The notes beneath the pieces are model-generated. The model was not told the origin of the DNA, ran no database searches, and worked only from the letters and a program-made list of their open reading frames with translations. A stretch of DNA of 64,000 nucleotides. Source: Ensifer sp. Root278 (GTDB lineage Bacteria > Pseudomonadota > Alphaproteobacteria > Rhizobiales > Rhizobiaceae). A program made the position numbers and the translations under genes. The stretch is taken from positions 102,013 to 166,012 of the forward strand of contig NZ_LMJJ01000040.1 of NCBI RefSeq assembly GCF_001429285.1, read 5' to 3'. Positions 1-8,240 of this stretch are shown piece after piece (position 1 is the first letter of the stretch; each line of letters opens with the position of its first letter).

Positions 1-579
1 ATCGACCTGCATCAGAAAGCGGTCGAGCTGCGCCTCGGGCAGGGGATAGGTGCCCTCCTGCTCCAGCGGGTTCTGGGTGGCAAGCACGTGGAAGGGCGCC
101 GGCAGGTCCTTGCGGGCGCCTGCCACGGTGATGTGATACTCCTGCATCGCCTGCAGCAGCGCCGATTGCGTGCGCGGCGAGGCGCGGTTGATTTCGTCGG
201 CCATCAGCAATTGCGTGAATATCGGGCCGGGAATGAAGCGGAACGAGCGATGGCCGGCCGCATCCTGGTCCATGACTTCCGAGCCGAGGATGTCGGAGGG
301 CATCAGGTCGGGCGTGAACTGCACGCGGCTGGAATCAAGGCCGAGGACCGTGCCGAGCGTGGCGACGAGCTTCGTCTTGGCAAGACCGGGAACGCCGACG
401 AGCAGGGCATGGCCGCCGGAGAGAACGGCGAGCAGGGTCTGCTCGACAACACTTTCCTGGCCGAAAATAACCTTGCCGACTTCCGCACGCACCCGGGCGA
501 TTTCGCCGAGTGCGCTTTCGGCCGCGGCGACAATCGTCTTCTCGTCGATCGCGTCGGCCGCGCCCTTCATGACAGTCAT
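1..579 (-). CDS. moxR: MoxR-family AAA+ ATPase, C-terminal part cut by window edge
   Basis: The reading frame runs from ATG at 579 off the left edge, giving the first 193 residues. MoxR ATPases are thought to act as chaperones that help mature or insert metal ions into partner proteins, often vWA-domain proteins encoded alongside. The Walker A loop (GVPGLAKT) and Walker B (LLMADEINRA) are intact, followed by the sensor-1 stretch LATQNPLEQEGTYPLPEAQ typical of MoxR. The start could also be the in-frame ATG at 570. The gene is divergent from the DUF1285 operon. Downstream DUF58/vWA partners, common in alphaproteobacteria, would lie outside the window. Family is certain; the physiological client is unknown. 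Confidence 0.93.
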   Translation of the reverse strand, partial: MTVMKGAADAIDEKTIVAAAESALGEIARVRAEVGKVIFGQESVVEQTLLAVLSGGHALLVGVPGLAKTKLVATLGTVLGLDSSRVQFTPDLMPSDILGSEVMDQDAAGHRSFRFIPGPIFTQLLMADEINRASPRTQSALLQAMQEYHITVAGARKDLPAPFHVLATQNPLEQEGTYPLPEAQLDRFLMQVD

Positions 580-750
580 GGTCGTACTCCCCGGTCGCCC
601 GTTGTTAAACCGAATCGCCCTATACCGGGATTTCAGTTGCCAAATTCCAATTTAGACCCTACCGGACGGCTGACAAGTCGGCGCCGACGCACTATCTCGT
701 GACATATCAAAGGTCTCGATCTGAAAATCGTGGTCAAACGGGACGGAACA

Positions 751-1374
751 ATGGCAGAAGCCGAAATTCAGCAAACCGGCGATGCCGCCGGACTGGCGGC
801 ACTGATTGCGCGTGCTGCGGGGCAGACCGGCGAAAAGGCGCGCGGCCTGCCGCCGGTGGACCGCTGGAATCCGCCGTTCTGCGGCGACATCGACATGGAG
901 ATCCGCGCCGACGGCACCTGGTTCTATCTCGGCACACCGATCGGCCGGCAGCCCTTGGTCAGGCTGTTTTCCACCGTTTTGCGCAAGGACGAGGATGGGC
1001 GCACCTATCTCGTGACCCCTGTGGAAAAGGTCGGCATCCGCATCGTCGATGCGCCGTTCGTGGCCGTCGAAATGAGCATGACCGAGGGAGAACAGGGCCA
1101 GGGCCTGACCTTCCGCACCAATGTCGGCGATGTGGTCGAAGCCGGGCCGGAGCATCCGCTGCGCTTCGTCATCCACGGCGAGAACCGGGAGCTGAAACCA
1201 TATCTGCATGTGCGCGGGCGCCTGGAGGCGCTGGTCTCCCGGCCCGTCATGTACGAAATCGTCGAACTCGGTGAGACGCAGCAAGTCGATGGCACCGAGA
1301 TGTTCTGCGTGCGCTCGGGCGGCGCCGTCTTCCCGATCATGCCGGCGGCAGAGCTGGAAGCGCTGTCGCGATGA
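751..1374 (+). CDS. DUF1285 domain protein
   Basis: Encodes about 207 residues from ATG 751; a GTG at 730 would add seven residues. ATG is preferred because GGGACGG lies just upstream. The motif PPVDRWNPPFCGDIDMEI near the N-terminus, followed by a WFYLGTPIGR segment, is characteristic of DUF1285, a family of unknown function found mostly in proteobacteria. No signal peptide or membrane segment is visible, so it is probably cytosolic. Its stop overlaps the start of the next gene by four bases (ATGA), so it is the first gene of a translationally coupled operon with nudL and cca. A role in coenzyme or RNA metabolism is only guilt by association. Confidence 0.88.
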   Translation: MAEAEIQQTGDAAGLAALIARAAGQTGEKARGLPPVDRWNPPFCGDIDMEIRADGTWFYLGTPIGRQPLVRLFSTVLRKDEDGRTYLVTPVEKVGIRIVDAPFVAVEMSMTEGEQGQGLTFRTNVGDVVEAGPEHPLRFVIHGENRELKPYLHVRGRLEALVSRPVMYEIVELGETQQVDGTEMFCVRSGGAVFPIMPAAELEALSR

Positions 1375-2003
1375 ACCGGCATCTCTTCTCCGCTGACGAA
1401 TTCCGTCGACGTGCGCTGACCCAGATGGGCGGACCGGTGGAAACCTCCTGGCGCGACCATGGCGATTTCCTGCTCAATCCGGGCATCGTGCCCTATCTGG
1501 AGACGCTGCATCTGAAGGATGCCGCAGTGCTCGTGCCCGTCGTCGACGATGGCGACGATGCCAGCGTCATCCTGACCCAGCGCACGGCGAGCCTGCGCAA
1601 GCATTCCGGCCAGGTTGCCTTTCCCGGCGGGGCCGTCGACCCCGAGGACCGTTCCGTCGAAGTGGCGGCGCTGCGCGAAGCGCAGGAGGAGATCGGCCTC
1701 GATCCGCGCTTCGTCGAAACCATCGGTCGGCTGCCGCACTACATGGCCATGTCCGGTTTCCGGATTACTCCGGTGCTGGCAGTGGTCAAGCCCGGCTTCG
1801 AACTGATCGCCAATCCGGACGAGGTCGAAAGCGTCTTCGAGGTGCCGCTGTCCTTCCTGATGAACCCGAGCAATCACGCCCGCGGTCGCGGGCATTGGCA
1901 GGGCGAGGAGCGGCATTTCTATCGAATGCCCTATGGTGATCGCAACATCTGGGGTATCACCGCCGGCATTCTCCGCATGCTCTATGAAAGGCTTTACGCA
2001 TGA
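1371..2003 (+). CDS. NUDIX hydrolase, CoA pyrophosphatase type
   Basis: Encodes 210 residues with a NUDIX box around residues 86-110 (GGAVDPE ... LREAQEEIGL). It is directly preceded by the family-specific segment LTQRTASLRKHSGQVAFPGG at about 68-87, which marks the NudL/NUDT7-like CoA pyrophosphatases that cleave CoA to phosphopantetheine and 3',5'-ADP. The start ATG overlaps the DUF1285 stop, and the stop overlaps the cca start (ATGA both times), so the three genes are translationally coupled. Assignment to the family is strong. Preference for CoA over other nucleoside diphosphate derivatives is inferred from the motif. Confidence 0.93.
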   Translation: MNRHLFSADEFRRRALTQMGGPVETSWRDHGDFLLNPGIVPYLETLHLKDAAVLVPVVDDGDDASVILTQRTASLRKHSGQVAFPGGAVDPEDRSVEVAALREAQEEIGLDPRFVETIGRLPHYMAMSGFRITPVLAVVKPGFELIANPDEVESVFEVPLSFLMNPSNHARGRGHWQGEERHFYRMPYGDRNIWGITAGILRMLYERLYA

Positions 2004-3259
2004 CTTCCGTTGCCGGCGAAGGCTGGTTTTCATCGCCCTCTCTCCGCCGTGTTTTCGAGGTCCTGAACGTCGAGGGCGGCGAGGTCCGGGTCGTCGGCGG
2101 CGCGGTGCGCAACAGCCTGATGGGGCTGCCGGCCGGCGACATCGATATGGCGACCACCTGGCGGCCGGACGAAGTGTTCGAGCGGGCGAAGGCGGCAGGC
2201 ATCAAGGTGGTGCCGACAGGCATCGATCATGGCACCGTTACGCTCGTCATCGACGGAACGCCCTATGAAGTCACGACGCTCCGGCGTGACGTTTCGACCG
2301 ATGGCCGCCGCGCGGAAGTCGCTTTCGGCAGCGACTGGAAGGCGGATGCCGAACGGCGGGATTTCACCATCAATGCACTTTACGCCAACGACCACGGCGA
2401 CGTGTTCGACGATGTCGGCGGGCTCTCGGACATCGAGACGCGCACGCTGCGTTTCATCGGCGATGCTTCAGAGCGGGTTGCCGAGGACTATCTGCGCATT
2501 CTGCGTTTCTTCCGCTTCTTCGCCCACTACGGCAGCGGCAGGCCGGATGCCGAGGGCCTGCGCGCCTGTGCCAGGGCGCGCTCGAAGCTTGCAACGCTTT
2601 CGGCCGAGCGGGTCTGGGCCGAAACAAAGAAGTTGCTTTCCGCCGCCGATCCCGGCCGCGCGCTGCTGTGGATGCGCCAAGCCGGTGTGCTCACCGAAAT
2701 TCTGCCGGAAACGGAAAAATGGGGCATCGACGCGATCCCGGATATCGTTGCCGCCGAGCGCGCCTTTGGCTGGGCACCGGATCCGCTTCTGCGCCTGGCC
2801 GCGATCGTACCGCCGGACGAAGAGCGCCTGGAGGCAATGGCGGAGCGTCTGCGTCTGTCGAAAGCGGAAGCTGCCTATTTCAACCGCTGGGCCAAGGCGC
2901 CGGCGGTCCCCGCGACCACCGTCGATACGGCCTTCGATCGGTTGCTCTATCGTCATGGCGTGGAGGGGATTGTCATAGGGCTGCGGCTGGCGCTGGCGAC
3001 GGCACGGCGCAAGTCGGAAGGCGACCCGGCGCTTTTGTCCGAGACCGCGTCACTGCGCCGGCTGCTGGCACGCGCCGAGGCCTGGAAGCGGCCGAGCTTC
3101 CCGCTGAATGGCGGCGACGTGCTGAAGGCCGGCGTTGCGGCCGGCCCGCGCGTGGGCGAAATCCTCGGGGAGCTCGAAAATCTCTGGATCGAGCGCAACT
3201 TCAGTCTCGACCGGGCAAACCTCATCGCCCGGCTCGAAGCCATGGTGCAGCCGGACTAA
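2000..3259 (+). CDS. cca: CCA tRNA nucleotidyltransferase / poly(A) polymerase family
   Basis: Encodes 419 residues. The class II nucleotidyltransferase head is at residues 30-60 with VVGGAVRNSLMG (33-37 GGAVR) and the catalytic DID at 47-49. It is followed by the RRDFTIN-type motif (ERRDFTINALY) and the neck region with EDYLRILRFFRFFAHYG. These features place it among enzymes that add or repair the 3' CCA end of tRNA. Length matches alphaproteobacterial orthologues. It is the last gene of the coupled DUF1285-nudL-cca operon. No HD domain motif stands out in the C-terminal half. Confidence 0.94.
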   Translation: MTSVAGEGWFSSPSLRRVFEVLNVEGGEVRVVGGAVRNSLMGLPAGDIDMATTWRPDEVFERAKAAGIKVVPTGIDHGTVTLVIDGTPYEVTTLRRDVSTDGRRAEVAFGSDWKADAERRDFTINALYANDHGDVFDDVGGLSDIETRTLRFIGDASERVAEDYLRILRFFRFFAHYGSGRPDAEGLRACARARSKLATLSAERVWAETKKLLSAADPGRALLWMRQAGVLTEILPETEKWGIDAIPDIVAAERAFGWAPDPLLRLAAIVPPDEERLEAMAERLRLSKAEAAYFNRWAKAPAVPATTVDTAFDRLLYRHGVEGIVIGLRLALATARRKSEGDPALLSETASLRRLLARAEAWKRPSFPLNGGDVLKAGVAAGPRVGEILGELENLWIERNFSLDRANLIARLEAMVQPD

Positions 3260-3261
3260 TC

Positions 3262-3306
3262 GGACGGCTAGCGCCGCCTTGGCCGGACGGCTACGCCGCC
3301 TTGGAT
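3262..3306. repeat. Short tandem duplication at cca / DUF1059 junction
   Basis: Two adjacent near-identical units of about 22 bases, each starting CGGACGGCTA and ending CGCCGCCTTGG, differ by one inserted G. The second unit carries the stop codon and last codons of the DUF1059 gene, so the first looks like a duplicate of that gene end. Confidence 0.7.
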
Positions 3307-3476
3307 TCGTCGGTGATCCGGGCCTTGATGTTGTCGATCATGTTTTCGCGAATAACCGTCTCGCCGTGCGTTTCGCGCATGTGCTCGACGGCGCGGCGCA
3401 CGATTTCGGCATCGTTGTCGGCGCGCGTGTGCCATTCGCAACCCGGGACGAGGGAACCGCATTCAAACAGGCGCAT
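3291..3476 (-). CDS. DUF1059 domain small protein
   Basis: Encodes 61 residues starting MRLFECGSLVPGCEW and containing the DUF1059 pattern: an early Cys pair, then VRRAVEHMRETHG and VIRENMIDNIKARI. The frame stays open upstream to 4211 on the opposite strand of apt, but that part is antisense noise; the ATG at 3476 is preceded by a purine-rich stretch and gives the normal family length. Function is unknown. Members are small, soluble and common in bacteria and archaea. It is convergent with cca, 31 bases away. Confidence 0.85.
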   Translation of the reverse strand: MRLFECGSLVPGCEWHTRADNDAEIVRRAVEHMRETHGETVIRENMIDNIKARITDESKAA

Positions 3477-3671
3477 GGTGCTTCCTTCCCTGTCTAAAGT
3501 TTGATGCGAGAGCGCGGCGCGCCGGTCGGGCGACCGCACGATTAGAGTAGCATCAACCCCCAAGGGCGGCCAATTGTTCCCGCCGACGACGCGAGAAGAA
3601 ACCGTTATAGACAAAGAGGCCGATGGTGTTATGGGTTTGCGGTAACAAGAGACGCAAAGGCCCTTTTGCCC

Positions 3672-4214
3672 ATGACCACCGTTCAATCGGAACTGATCTC
3701 CGCCATCCGGAACATTCCTGATTATCCGAAGCCGGGCGTGATGTTTCGCGATATCACCACGCTGCTCGGCAATCCGCGCGCATTCCGCCGTGCGATCGAT
3801 GAGCTGGTGCATCCCTACGCCGGTACCAAGATCGACAAGATCGCCGGCATCGAAGCGCGCGGTTTCATCCTCGGTGGCGCGATTGCACACCAGCTTTCTT
3901 CCGGCTTCGTTCCGATCCGCAAGAAGGGCAAGCTGCCGCACGACACCGTGCGCATCGCCTACAGCCTGGAATACGGCGTCGACGAAATGGAGATGCACAA
4001 GGACGCCATCAAGCCGGGCGAGAAGGTGATTCTCGTCGACGATCTGATTGCGACCGGCGGGACGGCGGAAGCGGCCACCAAGCTTCTGAAGCAGATGGGC
4101 GCCGATATCGTCGCCGCCTGCTTCGTCATCGATCTCCCCGATCTCGGTGGACGCAAGAAGCTCGAAGCGCTCGGCGTCAATGTCCGCACGCTGATCGAAT
4201 TCGAAGGCCACTGA
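3672..4214 (+). CDS. apt: Adenine phosphoribosyltransferase
   Basis: Encodes 180 residues from ATG 3672 (a TTG six bases earlier is less likely). It salvages adenine with PRPP to AMP. The type I phosphoribosyltransferase signature [13 protein letters not shown] lies at about 119-131, and the N-terminal [18 protein letters not shown] and [13 protein letters not shown] segments are diagnostic of Apt. The length equals that expected for rhizobial Apt. It stands alone, with the DUF1059 gene divergent upstream and a small hypothetical gene convergent downstream. Confidence 0.96.
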   Translation: MTTVQSELISAIRNIPDYPKPGVMFRDITTLLGNPRAFRRAIDELVHPYAGTKIDKIAGIEARGFILGGAIAHQLSSGFVPIRKKGKLPHDTVRIAYSLEYGVDEMEMHKDAIKPGEKVILVDDLIATGGTAEAATKLLKQMGADIVAACFVIDLPDLGGRKKLEALGVNVRTLIEFEGH

Positions 4215-4283
4215 TCCTGACGGGCGATAGCGGCATTGCGGATCGAAATCCGCGCGTTCCGCACCGGATCATTTTCGATCGCT

Positions 4284-4496
4284 TCAGAGGCGATTGATCG
4301 TCCGCAACATCAGCTGAACTTCACGCTGTGTGGCGGGTGGCAGTGTCTCTACTTCCTTTTGCCAAAACTGTTCGGCTTCCGGAGGCTCGTCTTCCCAACT
4401 TCTGACGGATGTCTCGTTATCGTCGATCACGACACGGCGATGGCCGCCAAGACGCAGATAGGCGTCCGCCAGTTCACAGACATGGGTTTTTTCCAT
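4284..4496 (-). CDS. Small conserved-looking hypothetical protein
   Basis: Encodes 70 residues starting MEKTHVCELADAYLRLGG. ATG 4496 is chosen over a GTG at 4505 because GGGAG sits eight bases upstream of the ATG and would overlap the GTG start region. The protein is acidic, soluble-looking and rich in Glu in the middle (WEDEPPEAEQFW), with no signal peptide. I do not recognise a domain. It is convergent with apt. Confidence 0.65.
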   Translation of the reverse strand: MEKTHVCELADAYLRLGGHRRVVIDDNETSVRSWEDEPPEAEQFWQKEVETLPPATQREVQLMLRTINRL

Positions 4497-4650
4497 GGCC
4501 AACACTCCCGTTTCCTTGATGCAAGGCGGGCATCCCGCACGGGGTAAGTGACAGTCGGCACCGCGCTTTGTCTGGTGCTGATTTTACGCGCAAACCGCGC
4601 TGGAATTAAGATGTCTCTGGAGGTGCGTCGCCCGAAGGCGGCGCTCGTTG

Positions 4651-5121
4651 CTACACGAACTCGATTACCTTGCTCTCAAAGCGGATCACCGCCTCGCCGT
4701 GCTGGTTGTCGCCTTCGCACAGGATCGTGTTGATCCGCCAGCCGGGTTTCGAGGTGAGCGAGCGGCTTTCGAGGAAGGTCACGAAATAGGTGACCGTGTC
4801 GCCGGCATAGACCGGCTTCAACCATTTGAGATCGCGAAAACCGGGCGAGGGGCCGAGGTTCGGCGCACGCAGACCCTCGGCGGCGAGCCGGCGCTGCTCG
4901 TTCCTCCAGAAGCGGACGAAGCATTGCATCCATCCGGCGCTGGTATGCCAGCCCGATGCGCAAAGCCCGCCGAACAGCGAATGCCGTGCCGCTTCCTCAT
5001 CGAGATGAAAAGGCTGCGGGTCGAAGTCGCGGGCGAAGCGGATGATGTCTTCGGCCGTGAAGGTCAGGCTGCCGATGGCGGTCCTGGCCCTGGCGGCGTA
5101 AAATTCTTCCATCGTCATCAT
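4651..5121 (-). CDS. MaoC-like hot-dog dehydratase, second of a tandem pair
   Basis: Encodes 156 residues. The hot-dog fold pattern is visible: AEDIIRFARDFDPQPFHLDE at about 23-42, then GGLCASGWHT and a WLKPVYAGDTV segment. These match MaoC-type hydratases and dehydratases acting on acyl thioesters or acids. The ATG at 5121 overlaps the stop of the upstream paralogue (TGATG), so the two are translationally coupled and may form a heteromeric enzyme. The canonical GDxNPxH hydratase motif is replaced by DPQPFH, so catalytic activity is likely but the substrate is unknown. Confidence 0.88.
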   Translation of the reverse strand: MMTMEEFYAARARTAIGSLTFTAEDIIRFARDFDPQPFHLDEEAARHSLFGGLCASGWHTSAGWMQCFVRFWRNEQRRLAAEGLRAPNLGPSPGFRDLKWLKPVYAGDTVTYFVTFLESRSLTSKPGWRINTILCEGDNQHGEAVIRFESKVIEFV

Positions 5122-5573
5122 CAGGCTTGCCCCTTCTCGCGGCAGCGAAAGAGAACGGTGCATTCGGAGACCGCCACGGGCTCACCCGCCTGGTTGGTGA
5201 TTTCGTTGCGGAATTTGACGATGCCGAGATCGGGCTTCGAATTCGACCGCCGCGCCTCGAGCACGAGGCTGAAGCCATTGAGGATATCGCCGGCGATGAC
5301 CGGCTTCCTCCAGTCCATGAAGTCGATGCCGGGCGACCCTTGAGACGTCGAATTGCCCATGAAGGCGTCGAGCATCATGCGCATGCCGACGGCGCTGGTG
5401 TGCCAGCCGGACGCGGCAAGGCCGCCAAGAATGCTGCGTTTTCCCGCTTCCTCATCGAGATGCATCGGCTGCTGGTCGAACTCACTGGCGAAGGCGATCA
5501 TCTCCGCCGGCTTCATCTCGACCGGCGTGTAGTCGAAACGGCGCCCTTCGGAAAAATCCTCGAAATACAGCAT
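5121..5573 (-). CDS. MaoC-like hot-dog dehydratase, first of a tandem pair
   Basis: Encodes 150 residues from ATG 5573 (MLYFEDFSEG). It shares the pattern AEMIAFASEFDQQPMHLDEE and GGLAASGWHTS with the downstream gene, showing that the pair arose by duplication. The WRKPVIAGDIL segment and C-terminal ECTVLFRC also fit the MaoC family. The frame is open further upstream to 5690, but MLYFEDF is the usual family N-terminus. The coupled pair suggests a two-subunit dehydratase. No acyl-CoA enzyme gene is adjacent to indicate the pathway. Confidence 0.88.
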   Translation of the reverse strand: MLYFEDFSEGRRFDYTPVEMKPAEMIAFASEFDQQPMHLDEEAGKRSILGGLAASGWHTSAVGMRMMLDAFMGNSTSQGSPGIDFMDWRKPVIAGDILNGFSLVLEARRSNSKPDLGIVKFRNEITNQAGEPVAVSECTVLFRCREKGQA

Positions 5574-5755
5574 GCTTGAGTTGTCCCGTCTGATTTGCTG
5601 CCGTCTACCTACTGCATAATTTATCGAAGCGGAATCCATTTGAGCGGATCTGTTGCGAGGCAGCGCGGGCTGAATTTCCAGGTTGCGCATGCCGGACGTT
5701 CATGCAACCACCTGTCTAGCTGCCGCATCCGCCGGCGCTTGATCGAGGAGCATTC

Positions 5756-6862
5756 GTGACCGAACTGAACAGAGCGCTCGCAGGCGCTGCCGAAAAAGGG
5801 ATCATCTCAGCGAACCAGGTGAGAGATCTGGAAGCCTATCTTGCGGACCGCGGCATGATCTTCGGGCCGACGGCGCCGGATGCCGCCGCGGAGCGACATG
5901 ACGCTGCGCTTGATGCGCGTGCAGCCGAAGACAGCGAGCAGCCGCGGTTCGTGCGGGGATTTCACGATATCCTGATCACCATCGGCGTCATTGTCGTGCT
6001 GATCGGCCTTTGGGGTCTGGGTGGTCCGTTCGCAACGCTGCCGGTCATTCTCGTTCTTGCCGAAATCCTGGTGCGACGCCAGCGGCTGGCACTGCCGTCG
6101 GTGGCGCTGACGGTCGCGCTCGTGCATTGGGTCGGAACGACGTCGCTGATGTTCGTGAGCGAGCAGGAGGATGCCTGGAAACCGCTGATCTTTGCACTCG
6201 CCTACCTATCGGCGTTCCCGATCCCGCTGGGCCTGTTCTACTGGCGCTATCGTGTGCCACTGGCGCTGGCCGGATTGATGGTATCGATCGCACTCGTCTG
6301 CGTGGTCGCGATCCTTCTTGCCCTCGAGAAGATCTTGGGGATCGACCTTGCCAACGAAGACCATTTCATGCTTCTCGCGCTCACCGTTCTTGTTGGAGCC
6401 TTGGGCCTTTTTGCGGCCGCCATGCGCTACGACGTTTCCGATCCACAGCGTGAGACCGCGCGCTCCGATACGGCATTCTGGCTGCACCTGGCCGCAGCAC
6501 CGGCATTGCTCTACGCACTGATGGGCCTGGTTTTCCTGTCGAACGGTGGCAGCACCTGGTGGGACGGTCAGGCCGGCTTCGGCCAAGCGGTTGCCGCGAT
6601 CCTGATCGTTGCGGCCTTCATGCTGGTCGGGCTGGTCATCGACCGGCGTGCGTTCGTCACGTCGGGGCTGGTGTCGCTCGGGGGCGCGGTGTGGACGATG
6701 CTGAGCCAGACCGGCGCGTCGCTCGACAGCTACGTCTTCGTCGCCTTCGCGGTGGTCGGCGTGACCGTACTCTTCATCGGCATCTTCTGGCAGCGGTTGC
6801 GCCGCATGGTCATGGACCTGCTACCGCAAACGATAACGGCGCGGTTGCATGCCGCGCCGTGA
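5756..6862 (+). CDS. Polytopic membrane protein, DUF2157-like
   Basis: Encodes 368 residues from GTG 5756, supported by GAGGAG at 5745-5750. The first 70 residues are soluble and charged; the rest holds roughly ten hydrophobic segments, starting with ILITIGVIVVLIGLWGLGG, with short loops. The soluble head followed by many helices resembles DUF2157 inner-membrane proteins of unknown function. No transporter signature or catalytic motif was recognised. It is convergent with ychF and separated from it by two perfect hairpins. Confidence 0.82.
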   Translation: MTELNRALAGAAEKGIISANQVRDLEAYLADRGMIFGPTAPDAAAERHDAALDARAAEDSEQPRFVRGFHDILITIGVIVVLIGLWGLGGPFATLPVILVLAEILVRRQRLALPSVALTVALVHWVGTTSLMFVSEQEDAWKPLIFALAYLSAFPIPLGLFYWRYRVPLALAGLMVSIALVCVVAILLALEKILGIDLANEDHFMLLALTVLVGALGLFAAAMRYDVSDPQRETARSDTAFWLHLAAAPALLYALMGLVFLSNGGSTWWDGQAGFGQAVAAILIVAAFMLVGLVIDRRAFVTSGLVSLGGAVWTMLSQTGASLDSYVFVAFAVVGVTVLFIGIFWQRLRRMVMDLLPQTITARLHAAP

Positions 6863-6877
6863 TACCGAGTTCTCTGC

Positions 6878-6901
6878 GTGCGCTGCACCGTTGCAGCGCA
6901 C
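6878..6901 (+). terminator. Perfect hairpin after the DUF2157-like gene
   Basis: GTGCGCTGCA and TGCAGCGCAC form ten perfect pairs with a four-base loop. A pyrimidine-rich CTTGTCTCTTTG follows. It probably ends the upstream plus-strand gene, though the T-tract is imperfect. Confidence 0.55.
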
Positions 6902-6912
6902 CTTGTCTCTTT

Positions 6913-6937
6913 GATCTTGCGCCTGCTACGCAAGATC
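6913..6937. terminator. Second perfect hairpin between convergent genes
   Basis: GATCTTGCG and CGCAAGATC form nine perfect pairs around a seven-base loop. On the minus strand CAAAGAGACAAG follows, so there is no clear T-tract for ychF. It is a stem-loop of probable transcript-end function. Confidence 0.45.
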
Positions 6938-6950
6938 GCCGCGCCACGTC

Positions 6951-8054
6951 TTACGTGTTGAAGCGGAAGTGGATGACGTCGCCGTCCTGGACGACGTATT
7001 CCTTGCCTTCGTCGCGCGCCTTGCCGGCTTCCTTGGCGCCCACTTCGCCGCCGAGCGTGATGTAATCCTCGTAGGCGATCGTGTTGGCACGGATGAATCC
7101 GCGCTCGAAGTCGGTGTGGATGACGCCGGCCGCCTGCGGTGCCTTGGTGCCGCGCTGGATCGTCCAGGCGCGGGTTTCCTTGGGGCCGACGGTGAAGTAG
7201 GTGATGAGGTCGAGCAGCTTGTAGCCGGCGCGGATCAGACGGTCGAGACCGGCTTCTTCTAGGCCGAGCGCGCTCAGGAACTCCTTGGATTCTTCTTCCG
7301 GCAGCTGTGCCACTTCGGATTCGATCGCCGCCGAGATCACGACGCTTTCGGCCCCCTGCGCCTTTGCCATTTCGGCAACCGCGCGGGTGTGTTCGTTGCC
7401 GTCGACCGCATCGCTTTCCGCGACGTTGCAGACGTAGAGCACCGGATGGGCGGTCAGGAGGTTGAGGCTCTGCAGAATGCGCAGTTCTTCGGCATCGAGC
7501 TTGGCAAGCAGCGTGCGTACCGGCTTGCCGTCCTGCAGCAGCTTCAGCGAGGCTTCCATGATCGGAAGCTGCGCCATGGAGTCCTTGTCCTTGCCGCCGG
7601 CGCGCTTGCGGGTCTGCTCGGTGCGGCGCTCAAGGCTGTCGAGGTCGGCGAGCATCAGCTCGGTCTCGATCGTCTCGGCATCTGCGACCGGGTGGATGCG
7701 GCCTTCGACGTGGGTGATGTCATCATCCTCGAAGCAGCGCAGCACATGCACGACAGCATCCACTTCGCGGATGTTGGCGAGGAACTGATTGCCGAGGCCT
7801 TCGCCCTTCGACGCGCCACGCACGAGGCCGGCGATGTCGACGAAGGAGATGCGCGTCGGGATGATTTCCTTCGACTTGGCAATGTCGGCAAGCTTGCGCA
7901 TGCGCGGGTCCGGCACCGCCACTTCGCCGGTGTTCGGCTCGATGGTGCAGAAGGGATAGTTGGCCGCCTGAGCGGCCGCCGTCTTGGTGAGTGCGTTGAA
8001 GAGCGTGGACTTGCCGACGTTCGGCAGCCCGACAATACCGCATTTGAAGCCCAT
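6951..8054 (-). CDS. ychF: Redox-regulated ATPase YchF (Obg-like)
   Basis: Encodes 367 residues, the normal YchF length. G1 is GLPNVGKST at 9-17, the DxxG region is [16 protein letters not shown], and the G4-equivalent is YVCNVAESD. The NxxE pattern there explains why YchF hydrolyses ATP instead of GTP. The C-terminal TGS-like region ends in [13 protein letters not shown]. It is a ribosome-associated ATPase involved in translation and oxidative stress response. In many bacteria it follows pth; here pth lies about 4 kb upstream, with accessory genes between. Confidence 0.97.
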   Translation of the reverse strand: MGFKCGIVGLPNVGKSTLFNALTKTAAAQAANYPFCTIEPNTGEVAVPDPRMRKLADIAKSKEIIPTRISFVDIAGLVRGASKGEGLGNQFLANIREVDAVVHVLRCFEDDDITHVEGRIHPVADAETIETELMLADLDSLERRTEQTRKRAGGKDKDSMAQLPIMEASLKLLQDGKPVRTLLAKLDAEELRILQSLNLLTAHPVLYVCNVAESDAVDGNEHTRAVAEMAKAQGAESVVISAAIESEVAQLPEEESKEFLSALGLEEAGLDRLIRAGYKLLDLITYFTVGPKETRAWTIQRGTKAPQAAGVIHTDFERGFIRANTIAYEDYITLGGEVGAKEAGKARDEGKEYVVQDGDVIHFRFNT

Positions 8055-8190
8055 GGGGTCTCGTCCGTATCCTTAAATTCCGTTGGCGTGGCTATGCGGG
8101 AAGGGCGCTTCCTGGTCAAGGGTGGACACCCCGTTCACGGTAAATAAGGGGCTTGCGCCGTTGAACGCGCGGTATTTGGGCCCGCATATG

Positions 8191-8234
8191 CCCTCAGAAA
8201 TCCGCCGGCCCGTCGCGGCGAAAAATCTGAGGAG
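8191..8234 (+). promoter_or_regulatory. Hairpin overlapping the ribosome binding site of the CHAT-like gene
   Basis: CCTCAGA (8192-8198) can pair with TCTGAGG (8226-8232), and CGCCG (8203-8207) with CGGCG (8216-8220), leaving an A-rich internal loop. The right arm contains CTGAGGAG, the apparent Shine-Dalgarno site of the TTG start at 8241, so folding would hide the ribosome binding site. Confidence 0.5.
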
Positions 8235-8240
8235 CCCACA

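Noticed and set aside
3477..4211. Upstream extension of the DUF1059 gene to 306 residues
   Set aside because: It is antisense to apt, and the family is about 60 residues long.
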